64,000 bases of DNA from Knoxdaviesia capensis. Its lineage: Eukaryota; Ascomycota; Sordariomycetes; Microascales; Gondwanamycetaceae. The stretch spans positions 2,475,565-2,539,564 of the forward strand of contig LNGK01000006.1 in NCBI GenBank assembly GCA_001510575.1, read 5' to 3'. Each line of letters opens with the position of its first letter. Within the stretch, counting starts at the first letter, position 1. The notes under the pieces are model-generated. The model had not been told where the DNA came from, ran no database searches, and saw nothing but the letters and a program-made list of their open reading frames with translations. Positions 53,096 through 64,000 of the stretch are shown piece by piece. The position numbers and the translations under genes are program-made.

Positions 53096-54933
53096 ATGTC
53101 GAACCTTCCCTCCGAGCCCGAGTTCGAGCAGGCCTACAAGGGTAAGCTTACTCCCCTCCCACGATCTTAAAAAACACGCGATTGATTGGTGATACGGGAA
53201 TTGGTTATATTAACATCATCCTTCGTTCCGAACAAAACAGAGCTTGTCAGCACCCTTGAGAACAGCACGCTCTTCCAGAAGAACCCCGAGTACAGAACCG
53301 CCCTCTCGGTTGTGTCCATCCCCGAGAGAATCATCCAGTTCCGCGTGGTCTGGGAGGACGACAAGGGCGAGCTGCACGTCAACCGCGGCTACAGAGTCCA
53401 GTTCAACTCGGCCCTCGGCCCCTACAAGGGCGGTCTTCGCTTCCACCCCAGCGTCAACCTGTCTATGTGAGCAAACCTCCCTCGTTTACGCCATGGAGTC
53501 TATCCACAGACAAACTTGGGTATGAAAAAGGACGTGCCGCTGATATCAGTTTCCCCCCCTCAACAGCCTCAAGTTCCTTGGTTTCGAGCAGATCTTCAAG
53601 AATGCCCTGACTGGATGTAAGTTTTTCTCCTCTCCATTCCTGCTGAAGGATGGATGCCTACCCGGGGTGTGATTCTAACGGACCTGCTCTATCCTTACAG
53701 TGATGATGGGTGGTGGCAAGGGTGGTGCCGACTTCGACCCCAAGGGCAAGAGTGACGGCGAGATCAGACGGTTCTGCAACGCCTTCATGCGCGAACTCAG
53801 CAAGCACATCGGCGCCGATACCGATGTCCCCGCCGGTGATATCGGTGTGTCGGGCCGCGAGATCGGCTGGCTCTTCGGTGCCTACCGCAAGGACCGCAAC
53901 CTGTTCGAGGGTGTGCTGACCGGAAAGGGTCTCAGCTGGGGAGGCAGCTTGATCCGCCCTGGTATGTTCTTATGTTCTTCCCGCCCCACATATCCACACA
54001 CATCAACTCCATTCCCAGCCGTCCATAACTTTTGGGGGTCACCCCCGAACTAACGATCTGCGATTCCCGCACCACAGAGGCTACCGGATACGGACTCGTT
54101 TACTACGTCGAGGAGATGCTCAAGTACGCCGGCCGCGGCACGTTCGAGGGCAAGAAGGTGGCCATCTCGGGCTCCGGAAACGTGGCGCAGTACGCGGCGC
54201 TGAAGTGCATCGAGCTGGGCGCGACGGTGGTGTCGCTGTCGGACTCGCAGGGCGCGCTGATCGCGACCGGTGCCGAGGGCTTCACGCCCGAGGAGGTGTC
54301 GAAGATCGCGACGCTCAAGGTCGAGCGCAAGTCGCTGACGGCGTTCGACGCGGCGTCCAAGTTCACCTACCTGCCGGGCGCGCGCCCGTGGGTGCACGTC
54401 GGCAAGGTCGACATTGCGCTGCCGTGCGCCACGCAGAACGAGGTCAGCAAGGAGGAGGCCGAGGCGCTGGTCGGTGCCGGCACCGTCATCATCGCCGAGG
54501 GCTCCAACATGGGCTGCACCCAGGAGGCCATCGACGTGTTCGAGGCTGAGCGCCGCGAGAAGGCCGATGCCTCGATCTGGTACGCGCCCGGAAAGGCATC
54601 CAACTGCGGTGGTGTTGCCGTGTCGGGTCTTGAGATGGCCCAGAACAGCCAGGTAAGGGCTTCCCGCCGAAGTGCAAGCTGCTCCTCAACCGATTTTGTC
54701 CACGATACTAACCATGCTTTCCCAACATATAGCGTCTGGCCTGGACCTCCGAGGAGGTTGATGCCAAGCTCAAGGGTATCATGAAGGCGGCCTTCGACAA
54801 CGGTCTGAACACCGCCAAGGAGTACGTCGAGGCCAAGGAGGGCGAGCTCCCGTCGCTCGTGGCTGGTAGCAACATCGCCGGCTTCGTCAAGGTTGTGCGT
54901 GCCATGCACGACCAGGGCGACTGGTGGGCTTAA
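53096..54933 (+). CDS. gdhA: NADP-specific glutamate dehydrogenase
   Basis: The enzyme makes glutamate from 2-oxoglutarate and ammonium with NADPH and is the main fungal ammonium-assimilating enzyme. Six exons, 53096-53141, 53241-53466, 53567-53616, 53701-53961, 54078-54652 and 54733-54933, join to 452 aa. Signatures: [20 protein letters not shown] (substrate Lys near residue 78), MMGGGKGGADFDPKGKSD (near 114), GVSGREIGWLFGAYRK, and the Rossmann stretch KVAISGSGNVAQYAALKCIE with S-D after strand 2 (VVSLSDSQGAL), as in NADP enzymes. The end SNIAGFVKVVRAMHDQGDWWA is intact. Codon use is strongly biased to C/G in third positions, a sign of high expression. The upstream gap is long and holds a GATA-type site. 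Confidence 0.97.
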
Positions 54934-55539
54934 ATCAAACGAGTTCTTTTTTTCGGGAAACGTGGGGAGGAGTGAATCATGATTTATATACTTGATGTTT
55001 TTGAGGACTGGAACTGGACTTCCGGGAAGCGTTTGGAAACCCGGGGTTATGGTCTCCAGGAGTCGGAAAACACTGTAATGAAGCTTGCCTGAGTAATTCA
55101 AACACGAAAGCAGTGATCATATGACCCTTTGAATGCTATGTTCGAGCAAGAAGCGTTGATGTCATGATTGAAGGTTTCGCGAGATGTGTTCAAGTCGTCG
55201 TGTCCTGTTTTGCGTGTTGTAACGAACATGTAGTTCCGTCTTGCTGGGTGAGTGTTGTTGACGATAGAACGAGGACTTTCATTGCAGTATGGATTCCGGA
55301 CTGATGCTGAAGATGTGATTTGTGAGAGAAGAACGAAGTAAAAAAAGCAAATAAAAGCCAGACACAATATATGCACTGCATACGTACGTAAATCAGTAGA
55401 TTCTGGAGAAGGAAGTGTGTTTCGTTTGAAGGTGCAAACGAGGAAGAGAAAAATGCCCCCATGAGAAAAAACAAAAAGAAAAAAAGGGTCACCAGAAAAC
55501 CCCAAATTAGAAGGAGCACACATCACCAAGCAAGAAACT
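54934..55539. other. Intergenic between gdhA and tRNA-Ala
   Basis: The 606 bp contain the gdhA 3' flank. A minus-strand frame at 55098-55529 encodes a Phe/Leu-rich string with no family signature and is not called. Confidence 0.6.
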
Positions 55540-55622
55540 GGGGATGTGGTTTAGTGGTATAACGAATCCTTAGCACTCTTCGGATGTGGATTAGGTCCAG
55601 GGTTCGATTCCCTGCATCTCCA
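55540..55622 (+). tRNA. tRNA-Ala (anticodon AGC) with an 11-nt intron
   Basis: The acceptor stem pairs GGGGATG with CATCTCC and includes G3-U70, the alanine identity pair. The D arm is GTT...AAC with the GTGGT loop; the anticodon stem AATCC pairs with GGATT. The loop reads TTAGCA, an 11-nt insert CTCTTCGGATG, then T; removing the insert leaves TTAGCAT with anticodon AGC. The T arm CAGGG-TTCGATT-CCCTG is canonical, with discriminator A. The intron follows position 37, the canonical site in nuclear tRNA genes. A T run downstream (55641-55650) can serve as Pol III terminator. Confidence 0.95.
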
Positions 55623-55713
55623 ACAGTGAAAACTTGGTTTCTTTTTTTTTTCTTTCTCTGTTCTTCCCCCGTAATTTTCTTCTTCTTTCCTCTTCTTTTC
55701 GTCTTATTATTTA

Positions 55714-55738
55714 TTCTCTCTCTCTCTCTCTCTCTCTA
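55714..55738 (+). repeat. (CT)12 microsatellite
   Basis: A CT run of about 25 nt lies within a T/C-rich stretch just after the tRNA gene. Confidence 0.85.
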
Positions 55739-56705
55739 TTGTCCTGCTCTCTTGCACTTTTGCTTGTAGGGGTCGTCCGGTCTCCAACCCACAACCTATC
55801 CGCACCCACCCATTTCCGGTGCTGGACTATTGCTGTTGATCTGACGTCTCGGCCCTGCCCTGGGCGCTCCATTCATTGTTTTCTATGTCCTCCCCCCTTG
55901 CTGTAAGTGTATCTGGGAACTGGGAATCTCCGCACACTTAGCATACCAGAATGCTCCGCCCGATCCTTCGCCCGGCTGGCCATTCCAGCCCCTTGGACCC
56001 TACCACTGCTGCAACGTACGAGCTACCTAACTATGGGTAGTGTGTGTTGATGGCAGGGCTGCAAGAAACCCCGACCCACTCTGAACCTCGCCTTTACTGA
56101 GTCGGACGCTGGATTCCTTTGTCCTGGTGGCCCGTTCGGTCCCCATCCCCCGAGATCCTGTGGGGCAATGAGATGGGGTTATTTCTTCCAGACGTGGCTG
56201 GTCACTGTACGAAGATGGATGGGTATATAATACGGCGTTATATGCCATTGCGCTGTTGTCCCGGTTGACGAAAATCTGACCCTGCTTCCCCAAACTCTGG
56301 TTCCTATCGGTGCATTTCCCGGGGTTCTTGACGACGGGAGCCAACGATGCGTGGTATTGTGCCTTCACTTTCCCGTCTCTGGCCAGATACATCCCGTATC
56401 ACACTCACCAAGACGATGAAGCTAGATGTGGGAGAGGGCGTGATATTTGAATCCGGGGTTGGGCCGGCCTAACAAGCACCCACAACCTACAGTGCATCCA
56501 TGCAGACGCTGTCAGAACTAGCCAGCCTATCATCCAACCTTCCTCCATTCACCAATGTTACACCAGGCGCTTATACAGCTTCGCAGGATCACGCTCGACT
56601 AACAACCATTACCCTTGGAACGGCATAACCAAAGAGTCTTAGGGCTAGAATAGGTCGGAAGCTAAGCCTGTCCGGATACCACATCGCCCACACCAGAGCC
56701 CTTCC

Positions 56706-56738
56706 ACACCACACCCACACCCACACCCACACCCGCGC
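56706..56738 (+). repeat. CCCACA short tandem repeat
   Basis: Five or so imperfect copies of a six-base unit (ACCCAC). Non-coding. Confidence 0.7.
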
Positions 56739-57520
56739 AGGATTTCTGCTGACCCCGGCAGTTGCAGCAGCGGACCCGGTCATTCTCTGCAAGCGAGGCT
56801 GGGGCGAGTGAACTCATCTTACTCCGGAAGTGGCCTTCTCTGGTATTCACTTATAAGTCGGTATGTCCAGACATGTATGTACAGTTCAGACAGAACGGAG
56901 TCTGCACAACATGCCTGGCCCATGGGACTCCTGAGGTATGTCAATACGCGAGAGAACCTCCGCCTATGCTAAATACTGTACTGTACGTATTTACATACAA
57001 GTAACACCCCCATCCTGGACTGCGGACTTGACTGAAGGCTAACACCTATGCGCAGGAAAAGTGTGCCATCCATCCTCTGTGACATTGTGCATATGATATA
57101 TGTCCCATCCTCTGGACTATCCTGGGGTTGCACCTACTCCTCGCCTTCACAGACGGTACATGTTCTTGGGAAATAACACCGGCGTGATAAAACCCCTCCG
57201 GACGGTCATGCAAAGGCTGGTTTCATCCATCACACTCGCTACCACCAGTTGGTCCTTGATGCATGTGTGGCCATGCTGAGCTGGGACTCGACCGTGTTAC
57301 ACCCAAACCACCTAGTGCTGCCGGTGTCTGGCACAGGCCGGAGATTCCGCCACGAACGACGAGAGAATCGCCGAGCTGCCAAGACCTTTCAGGCTCCCGC
57401 CCCCTTGGGCTGAAATACCAGAGCTGCACGGGAGATACAAAGCCACATATATGCAGATTAGACGTCTACACATCTGGTGCCCTTCAAGGAGGCGAGCGTG
57501 GAGGACAGACCGTATCCACG

Positions 57521-57556
57521 CACACACACACACACACACACTCTCTCTCTCTCTCC
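57521..57556 (+). repeat. Compound (CA)10(CT)n microsatellite
   Basis: Ten CA units abut six CT units and a CCCTCT variant. Compound repeats of this type often vary between strains. Confidence 0.85.
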
Positions 57557-58548
57557 CTCTCTCGCTTCAGCCAACAGGCCACCTTTCGTCGGCTAGGGCC
57601 CTCCTCGGCCTTGGATTCCGCCCCAGTCGCGTGCACCTTCCGCTTGTTGTGTGTAGCCCGAGATAATCATCACACTTCCAAATGACCTCCTCTCCCCTTC
57701 GCCCCTCCAATCATGGGCGTTCTATACCCACCACCAGGGCACTTATCATGTATTGCTCTTACCCGAGCGAATTCTGCAAGCCGCATCACTAGCGTCAATT
57801 TCGTTCTCTATCTCGCTTCATGCTTGGAGACCAAGGGGGAGGAGGTGCATACGAGTGTTTGGCCCAATTGTCGTGCTCTTGACCCACGGACGTTGCCGCT
57901 CTGTTGTCTCAAAATGCAACCCTAGGCTTCCCTGCCCGGACTGGCACTGACCCCACGGCCCTACGTGGCAGGACTGATAACGGGCAGTCGAGACCGTGGA
58001 GAGACCCTTGAGAGATCCTCGGTTTGCTGGCAGCCCTTCCTCCGTTGGTCGTGCATCGCCGAGTATCCTATGAAGATAGGAAGAAGCATGGGCGACAGCG
58101 GAGTGCCTGCCCTGTGGGTGCCGGGCCCACCCTTGATGTTCTCATGGATGGCTGTTCCCTGTGGGTTGTGGGATTTCTGCTGCGGAAGTGCTTGGCATGG
58201 GGTGAAGATTGCTCATATGGCCCGTCAAGGTAGTTGCTATGTACTGTACATAAATGTGCATGGCGGTATCAGTCTGGCATCCCACACAGCCCCTTATATA
58301 TAGGCCCTGGGATTCCCTGAGCTTTCGCTGTCTATATATGATCCTGGTTTCTCGAATCTCTGAGATCCCCGGGAATCGATTGCATCTCTTATATTGTTGC
58401 TGGCTGCAATGCTTTAGCTGTGACTTCTTCTTTTATATACTATCAATATCTTTACTAGCCGCCTTTGGGCATTGGATACACCCAGTTCGATTAGTCGTGC
58501 CAGAGACACAATATTCTTACCACTCACTCGCGTCCTGCTGTCTCTCTC

Positions 58549-61500
58549 ATGGATTCAAACCTAGCTCGAGATCCTGATGACCGCGGATTTCTAGCACCCC
58601 CGGCAGCCGGAACATCCTTTCCCCATGGAGGAACCCCGACCAATTCACGCCCACCGACCCCTGACGAGCCCCGGAGCCTCCCGGAAATCCGAACCGGGGA
58701 TGTCCACGATGACTTTGGGAACTACAGTGACGCGACCTCACAAGTTTCCTCCGACAACGACGATACCATACGCGTGACCTCCATCCACGGCGATGTGTCG
58801 TACAAAGTCCCCCCTGAAGAGCCCATCTGGCGCGGCCGCGGCAAGGACCCCCACCGCCAACGACTCCGAGGCGCACACATCCCCACATACGCAGACGATT
58901 CGCTCGAGCGGCTCTTCCCGCGGATTTCCAAGCCGGTGGAGCTGATGCGGGCCAGCTACGACTACGTTGTGATTGGGAGTGGCTACGGCGGCGGCATCTC
59001 GGCGTCGCGGCTTGCCCGGTCGTCGACGAATGGCAAGCGGAACTCGGTGTGCGTGCTCGAGCGCGGCCTGGAGCGCTGGCCCGGAGAGTTCCCTGATTCT
59101 ATTGATGGTCTGAAGCAGGTCCGTGTGTCGGGACAGCTGCCGGTCAATGGACAATGGCCGAAAGTCCCGACTCGGGGAGGTAACCCCGACGGGATGTTTC
59201 ATCTGATGATGGGACAGGGCTTGAGTGTCGTTGCTGGGAATGGTATGTTGGAGAAGACACCCCCGAACTATGAAAGATACGAGATACTAACATGACATCA
59301 TTTCTATTTGGCTGTGACTAGGACTTGGAGGGTCCAGCATCATCAATGCAAACGTCTTTCTTGAGGCCGGGGAGGGAACAATGTCACTCCCGGGGTGGCC
59401 TCCGGAACTGCGAAATAAGCTAGAAGAGCTCAAACCTTGTATGTTTTCCGTATCTCGTCCCACTTACCACTTCCTTGAACATATCTACCATCTAACGTTC
59501 ATTCCCCCTGAGAAGACTACGACAAGGCTGCCGAGGTTCTGGAGCCGGAAGCATATCCAGACGATTGGCCAAAGCTTCCCAAGGTTGAGCTTCTTCATCG
59601 CCAGGCAAAGCTCATGGGACTGGACAGCAAGTTCTACAAGGTCCGCCAGACAACGAGGTTCCGCAATGGACCTAATAGCTGTGGCGTCGAAATGGCCCCC
59701 TCAGAGCTAACCGGACAGGACAGCACTGGCTTGAATGACGGTTCCAAAACGTCAACCCTGGTGACGTACCTGGCAGATGCGTGGAACTGGGGGGCCGACA
59801 TCTTCTGCCAATGCGAGGTGAAATACGTCCGGAAGGCCCCTGAGCCTGAGGGCGGATATCTGGTCTTCTTCGCCTGGAGAGGCAGACGCCGCCGGTACTT
59901 CAAGGAGGTGTTCAAGAACGACCACATGTGGATTCATGCCAAGAAGGGCGTTTTCTTTGGCGCCGGGTCCCTGGGCACAACGGAGATCCTGCTGCGCAGC
60001 AAGGAGGCTGGGCTGCCCCTGAGTGACAGAGTTGGCCGGGGCATAAGCGGAAATGGTGATATGCTAGCTTTTGGGTAAGTTGGAGGGGACTGTCGATACG
60101 TATAGCCAGCTCGGACTCTCATGCTAACACTGCAATGCTACCCTCTCCTAGATACAACACCGATTTTGAAGCCAATGCAATAGGAAAGGCCCATCCCGAT
60201 CCGTACAACCCGGTTGGCCCAACAATCAGCTCCATCATTGACAACAGAGAAGGCCACAAAAACCCCATGGACGGCTGGGTGATTGAAGAGGGGGCAGTTC
60301 CTAAAGGCCTGGCCCCGTTTCTTTATCCCATGCTGGAATGGACTCCCGGGGGTTTGGGACCGAACACCCGCACCGTTGTCAGCCGGCTTCGGGCAAAGTT
60401 TGCTCGGTATGGAAGCGCATTGTTCGGCCCCTACTTCCAAAGGGGGGCCCTGGATAATACGCAGATATATTTAGTTATGTCTCACGACGGTATGTTTGGA
60501 GAATTGTCTTTGTTCAACGACATGCTGCATGGCAGAAGCTAATCAGGGGGAACTTCTCAACAGGAAACCAAGGCATGATGAAGATGGAAAATGACCGCCC
60601 GGTTCTCAGCTGGTTTGGTATTAAGAACAGCAAACGCGTCGAGGACCTGAACAAGATCCTGGCTGATGTCACTCACAAAGTTGGCGGAACATACGTCAAC
60701 GATCCGTTCTATGCTCTCCTGGGAAAGCAACAAGTCACTGTTCATCCGACTGGGTAGGTCGAGCGTTGACGAGATATCGTGACCTTTTGGAATAGAGCCA
60801 GAGACTGACAACAACAACAACGATCGTCTCTCATTTTAGCGGTGTATGCATGTCGAATGATGGTACTGGTGTGAATGGTGCAGCCAGCCATTCCGGGGAG
60901 CTTTTCACGGGAACCGGCTCCGAGACTCACAGTGGCCTGCTGGTCATGGACGGGGCCTTGGTCCCGACATCGCTGGCAGCCAATCCGCTGGCCACCATAT
61001 CAGCTCTTGCCGAGCGCTCATTTGAGCTTTACGCCACCAAGAACGGACTCGTCATCGACACAACCAAGAACGGGATCATTGACCTGTTTGGGGAGCCACA
61101 ACATGCGTATCCCGGTGATGGGGATACGTTCGAGGAGGGAAGAGAAAGCCGTGAGATCCGCGAGGCCGAAGAGGCCGTCGCCATTACTGAAGCCAAGAAG
61201 GCCTATGGATGGGGGTTCACCGAAATCATGGCGGGATTTATTCACCGAGATGATGAGAAGGCCCTGGCTCTGGACGAGCCGTACACCTATCGTCGGGGAT
61301 ACGAGCTGGGCAAGGGCCTGTGCGAGCGGTCCCGGTTCTATCTCAGCGTCCAGACGTTTGACACCAACGACCTGAACAAGCGATCGGACCACGCGGCAAT
61401 TCTCACGGGAACCTTTGTGTGTCCGTCGTTGCCGGGCAATCCGTACATGGTGCAGCGGGGCGTGTTTGGGTTCTTCACCACCGATCTTAAGTCGCCCCGG

Positions 61501-63171
61501 ACGCGGAACCTGATCTACGACTTTGACCTCAAAGGCACCGATGGATCTCTCCTCCATTTCCATGGATATAAGATCATCAATCCATCCGTTGCCTTTTCAC
61601 CGCTGCGGATGTGGAGAGCCACCAGCACCCTTTACGTCACGATCACGCGGGTGAATCCGCATAGAGAGCGGGATTTCACCAACAGCGAAGATTGGCGACG
61701 AGATGAGGTTGTGGCCAAGGGCGTCCTGCGGATTCGGGTGGATGATTTCGTTTGCGAGCTGATGTCGCTGCGGCCCAGCGGGCGCAATCTCTTTAAGAAG
61801 GTCAGCAGCACGGCGGCCTTCATGTCACACCTGTTCGGCCGGGGCATGCAGTTGTTCATTGGCCCGTTTGCCCGGCTGGAATATCCGGCCGTCAGCTACA
61901 TGGGCTTTGTCAACGAGACGCTGCCGTCACAGACTCTGTCGGTCGAAGCCAGAGATGGCGTGAAGACGAAGTTGATGGTGTGGGAGCCGACAAACTTCGC
62001 GATCGCCACCAAGAACATCTTGCTGGTCCCCGGAGCTGCGGTGGACCACCAGATATTTGCTCCCCCGACCATCGCCTTCAACCTGGTCAACTTCCTTTGC
62101 CGGGCCGGATACCGGGTGTTTGTTTCTGTGCATCGTATATGCAATATCAAGGCGGCAAAAAACCACTGGACCACGTACGATACCAGAGAAGACCTGCGGG
62201 CAGCGCTGGAAGCGATTCGAAAGCAGTTCCCCGACGGGAACCACGACGGCAAAGTCTACGTCATGGCACACTGCATGGGCAGTGTAGCGCTGGCGAGTGG
62301 GCTGCTCACGGGCGACATCCCGGCATCCTGGATCTGGGGGCTCACATGCAGCCAAGTATTTATGAATCCAATCTGGACCAGTCTCAACATGATTAAGGCG
62401 TCAGCTGGGCCGGTCCCATTGGATAAGTTGTACAAGCTTGCAGTTGGCGACTGGTTCGCGTGTTCCACCAGCCGGAACGACAGGCTGGTGGAGCGGGTGA
62501 TCAATCAGATTCTCCGCTTTGTGCCTGTGGGGAGACACGAGCTGTGCAACAACACCAGTTGCCATCGTTGCACATTTATCTTTGGGCGGTGAGTGCACCA
62601 CATGCATGGCGTGGGGGTTGTGGTTATGGCGGCGATGTGTGCTAATATATAGATAACATATATCAACCTCTGTCTTTCTTTTAGCTGCTGGAACCACCGA
62701 AACTTGAACGAGGCCACACACTTGCAAATCGACCGGTTCTTCGGAGGTGTCAATATCACGCTTATGAACCTGCTTATGAAGCAGGGCTCCAAGGGACATG
62801 TGATGAGCAACGCACCCGGGTACGCGGTGCTCGACACCGACCAGAACATCGAGCGGCTGCAGGGGATCCCCATCCACCTGTTTGTCGGCGAGGACAACAC
62901 GGTGCTCTCGCCGGCGTCGACCGAGCGCACCTTCCAGCTGCTGTGTAGCAAGTTCGGCCCGGCCGGCCGGGACGGGAAGACGCGGTACCGGCGCACAGTG
63001 GTCACGGGGTACGGCCACCTCGACGGGTTCATTGGCCGCACGGCGTGGCGGGATGTGTACCCTGTCATCCTGCAGGAGGCCGATCGGATCACGCGTGGCG
63101 AGGCGTACACGTTTGTGGAGCCGCGGGACAGGTTTGCGCTGATGAAGGAAGACGGAGCTGTCCTGTACTAA
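58549..63171 (+). CDS. Fusion: GMC/cholesterol-oxidase-like FAD oxidoreductase + alpha/beta hydrolase
   Basis: Seven exons, 58549-59242, 59322-59438, 59516-60074, 60152-60489, 60564-60753, 60840-62588 and 62685-63171, all join in frame to 1377 aa. After a disordered 130-residue N-terminus, DYVVIGSGYGGGISASRLA (Gly 143 onwards) binds FAD; GLGGSSIINANVFLEAG and VFFGAGSLGTTEILLRS fit the cholesterol oxidase-like GMC branch; GGVCMSNDGT and GLLVMDGALVPTSLAANPL form the C-terminal cap near the flavin. A middle domain (about 720-960) is unassigned. The C-terminal alpha/beta hydrolase begins near residue 985 (KNILLVPGAAVDHQIF), with elbow VMAHCMGS and Cys 1111 at the nucleophile position, and a likely His in GYGHLDGF. 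Similar fused proteins are annotated as sterol or GMC oxidases in fungi and actinobacteria. Substrate unknown; a lipid or sterol is an inference. Confidence 0.88.
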
Positions 63172-63342
63172 CGGAGCAGGTCTCTCCTCCCTCCTGCGCT
63201 TGGAGGATGGGGGTATTGTCTTTTTTATATCGGGAGTTTGTTGGGGATTGATTGATACCATTATTGAGTATTTCTAGTGAGGAGTATTATACAAGTTCTA
63301 TTCTAGACAAAAATGTACACTCCGTAGATGCGCGTTTATATC

Positions 63343-64000
63343 TTACAGGTAAATCATCTTGCGGTCGCGGTCGATCCCCCCGCGGAAAAACTCCTCAATG
63401 ATGACGCCACGGCGGATGGTCTGCTCCACAATTCCCTCGACGCTCTCGGGGTCGACGCGGCCGTACCAGATGCCCGCGCCGGCGAGGGGGTGCGGGGCGT
63501 CGGAGTCGGGCAGGCGCAGCGACGGCGGGAGGTAGAGGATGAGGTTTCCGGCGAATTTGTGGCCGCCGATGTGGCTGATCAGGCCGACCTGGGCGGCGGG
63601 CGACGATGACGACGACGACGACGTTTCGGAGTTGGGGGTGTGTGTAGCCGACGCAGTAGAAGAAGGTGGTGGTGGTGGTGGTGAGGAGGAGGCAGGCGCG
63701 GCGGTGTGTGGGGGAGTGTCGAGGACGGGGATGCCCGCCGTGGCGAGTTTGGCGCGGAACTCGGCTTGCAGGACGGGGCCGAGGATGCCGCAGCGCAGGT
63801 CGCGGGCGGTGTGGCCGCAGATGAGGACGAGGATGTGATCGAGCGGCACCGCGGCGGGGGGGAGAGGCTGTGCGTCCGGGCTGGCGGCCGGAGCCGGGCG
63901 GTAGTCCGCCGGGCGGGGCGACTTCGCGGTCAGGAAGGCGTGTGCGAAGGACCGCAGCGCCGCGGCGGTGTGCGGGAGCGCGGGGATGTAGGTGAAGGAT
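63343..64000 (-). CDS. aim32: Aim32/Apd1-like thioredoxin-fold [2Fe-2S] protein, 3' part, cut by window edge
   Basis: Aim32 and Apd1 are thioredoxin-like ferredoxins with a bis-histidinyl [2Fe-2S] centre; Aim32 acts in mitochondria. The frame runs off the right edge upstream, so the N-terminus is missing; the stop is at 63343-63345. Diagnostic parts are HILVLICGHTARDLRCGILG (redox Cys and first His region) and VGLISHIGGHKFAGNLILYL with the H-x3-H motif, followed by GIWYGRVDPESVEGIVEQTI. A Ser/Pro/Thr-rich low-complexity insertion lies between the two motifs, encoded by TCG and CCA repeats. The gene is convergent with the fusion gene, 171 bp between stop codons. The Aim32 rather than Apd1 assignment is tentative. 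Confidence 0.88.
   Translation of the reverse strand, partial: SFTYIPALPHTAAALRSFAHAFLTAKSPRPADYRPAPAASPDAQPLPPAAVPLDHILVLICGHTARDLRCGILGPVLQAEFRAKLATAGIPVLDTPPHTAAPASSSPPPPPPSSTASATHTPNSETSSSSSSSPAAQVGLISHIGGHKFAGNLILYLPPSLRLPDSDAPHPLAGAGIWYGRVDPESVEGIVEQTIRRGVIIEEFFRGGIDRDRKMIYL

Larger units (their letters stand above)
55623..58548. other. 2.9 kb intergenic with microsatellites
   Basis: No gene is supported. The region holds CT, CA/CT and CCCACA repeats, and a TATATATA box at 58295-58302 about 250 bp before the oxidoreductase start. Short frames are repeat-derived. Confidence 0.6.

Noticed and set aside
55098..55529. Minus-strand frame of 143 codons downstream of gdhA
   Set aside because: Phe/Leu-rich, no family, lies in the 3' flank; no codon bias like that of neighbouring genes.

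Overview
This is a stretch of core genome from a filamentous ascomycete, most likely a eurotiomycete (Aspergillus/Penicillium relatives). The evidence is short introns (about 55-150 nt) with GTANGT donors and CTNAC-type branch sites, a Pol III-style tRNA with an intron, and fungal gene families such as SomA, DscA and TigA. No rRNA, CRISPR array, intact transposon or biosynthetic cluster is visible. I could not fix the species.

Layout from left to right. 1-1380 is the 5' part of RPB2 on the minus strand. A 5.7 kb pyrimidine-rich divergent region follows, then an HMG-box transcription factor (7037-9872), EMC5 (10251-10726) and the meiotic MutS homologue MSH5 (11560-14591). The purine enzyme GAR transformylase (minus) is divergent from the PP2A B55 subunit. 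After an AT-rich gap come a Der1-like protein and an ER-type UDP-sugar transporter, then ribulose-5-phosphate 3-epimerase (minus), an unrecognised 249-aa protein and octanoyltransferase LIP2 (minus). Next are SomA (minus) and TRAPP subunit Bet3 (minus), with pantetheine-phosphate adenylyltransferase divergent from Bet3.

The right half holds a GPI-type aspartic protease, an alpha/beta hydrolase, a patatin-type triacylglycerol lipase (minus), the Golgi E3 ligase DscA (minus), an HSBP1-like coiled-coil protein, the PDI-family protein TigA (minus), NADP-glutamate dehydrogenase gdhA, tRNA-Ala(AGC), a 1377-aa fusion of a GMC oxidoreductase to an alpha/beta hydrolase, and the 3' part of an Aim32-type Fe-S protein (minus).

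The genes do not form one pathway. Several act in the early secretory route (EMC5, Der1-like, UAA transporter, Bet3, TigA, DscA), but this may be chance. The most notable points are gene-structure oddities: a 9-nt microexon in BET3, consecutive 26- and 17-nt exons in the UDP-sugar transporter, an in-frame intron with duplicated ends in the GAR transformylase gene, a GC-AG intron, and the GMC/hydrolase fusion with Cys at the nucleophile elbow. All exon boundaries were derived by hand from reading frame, splice signals and protein-family continuity.
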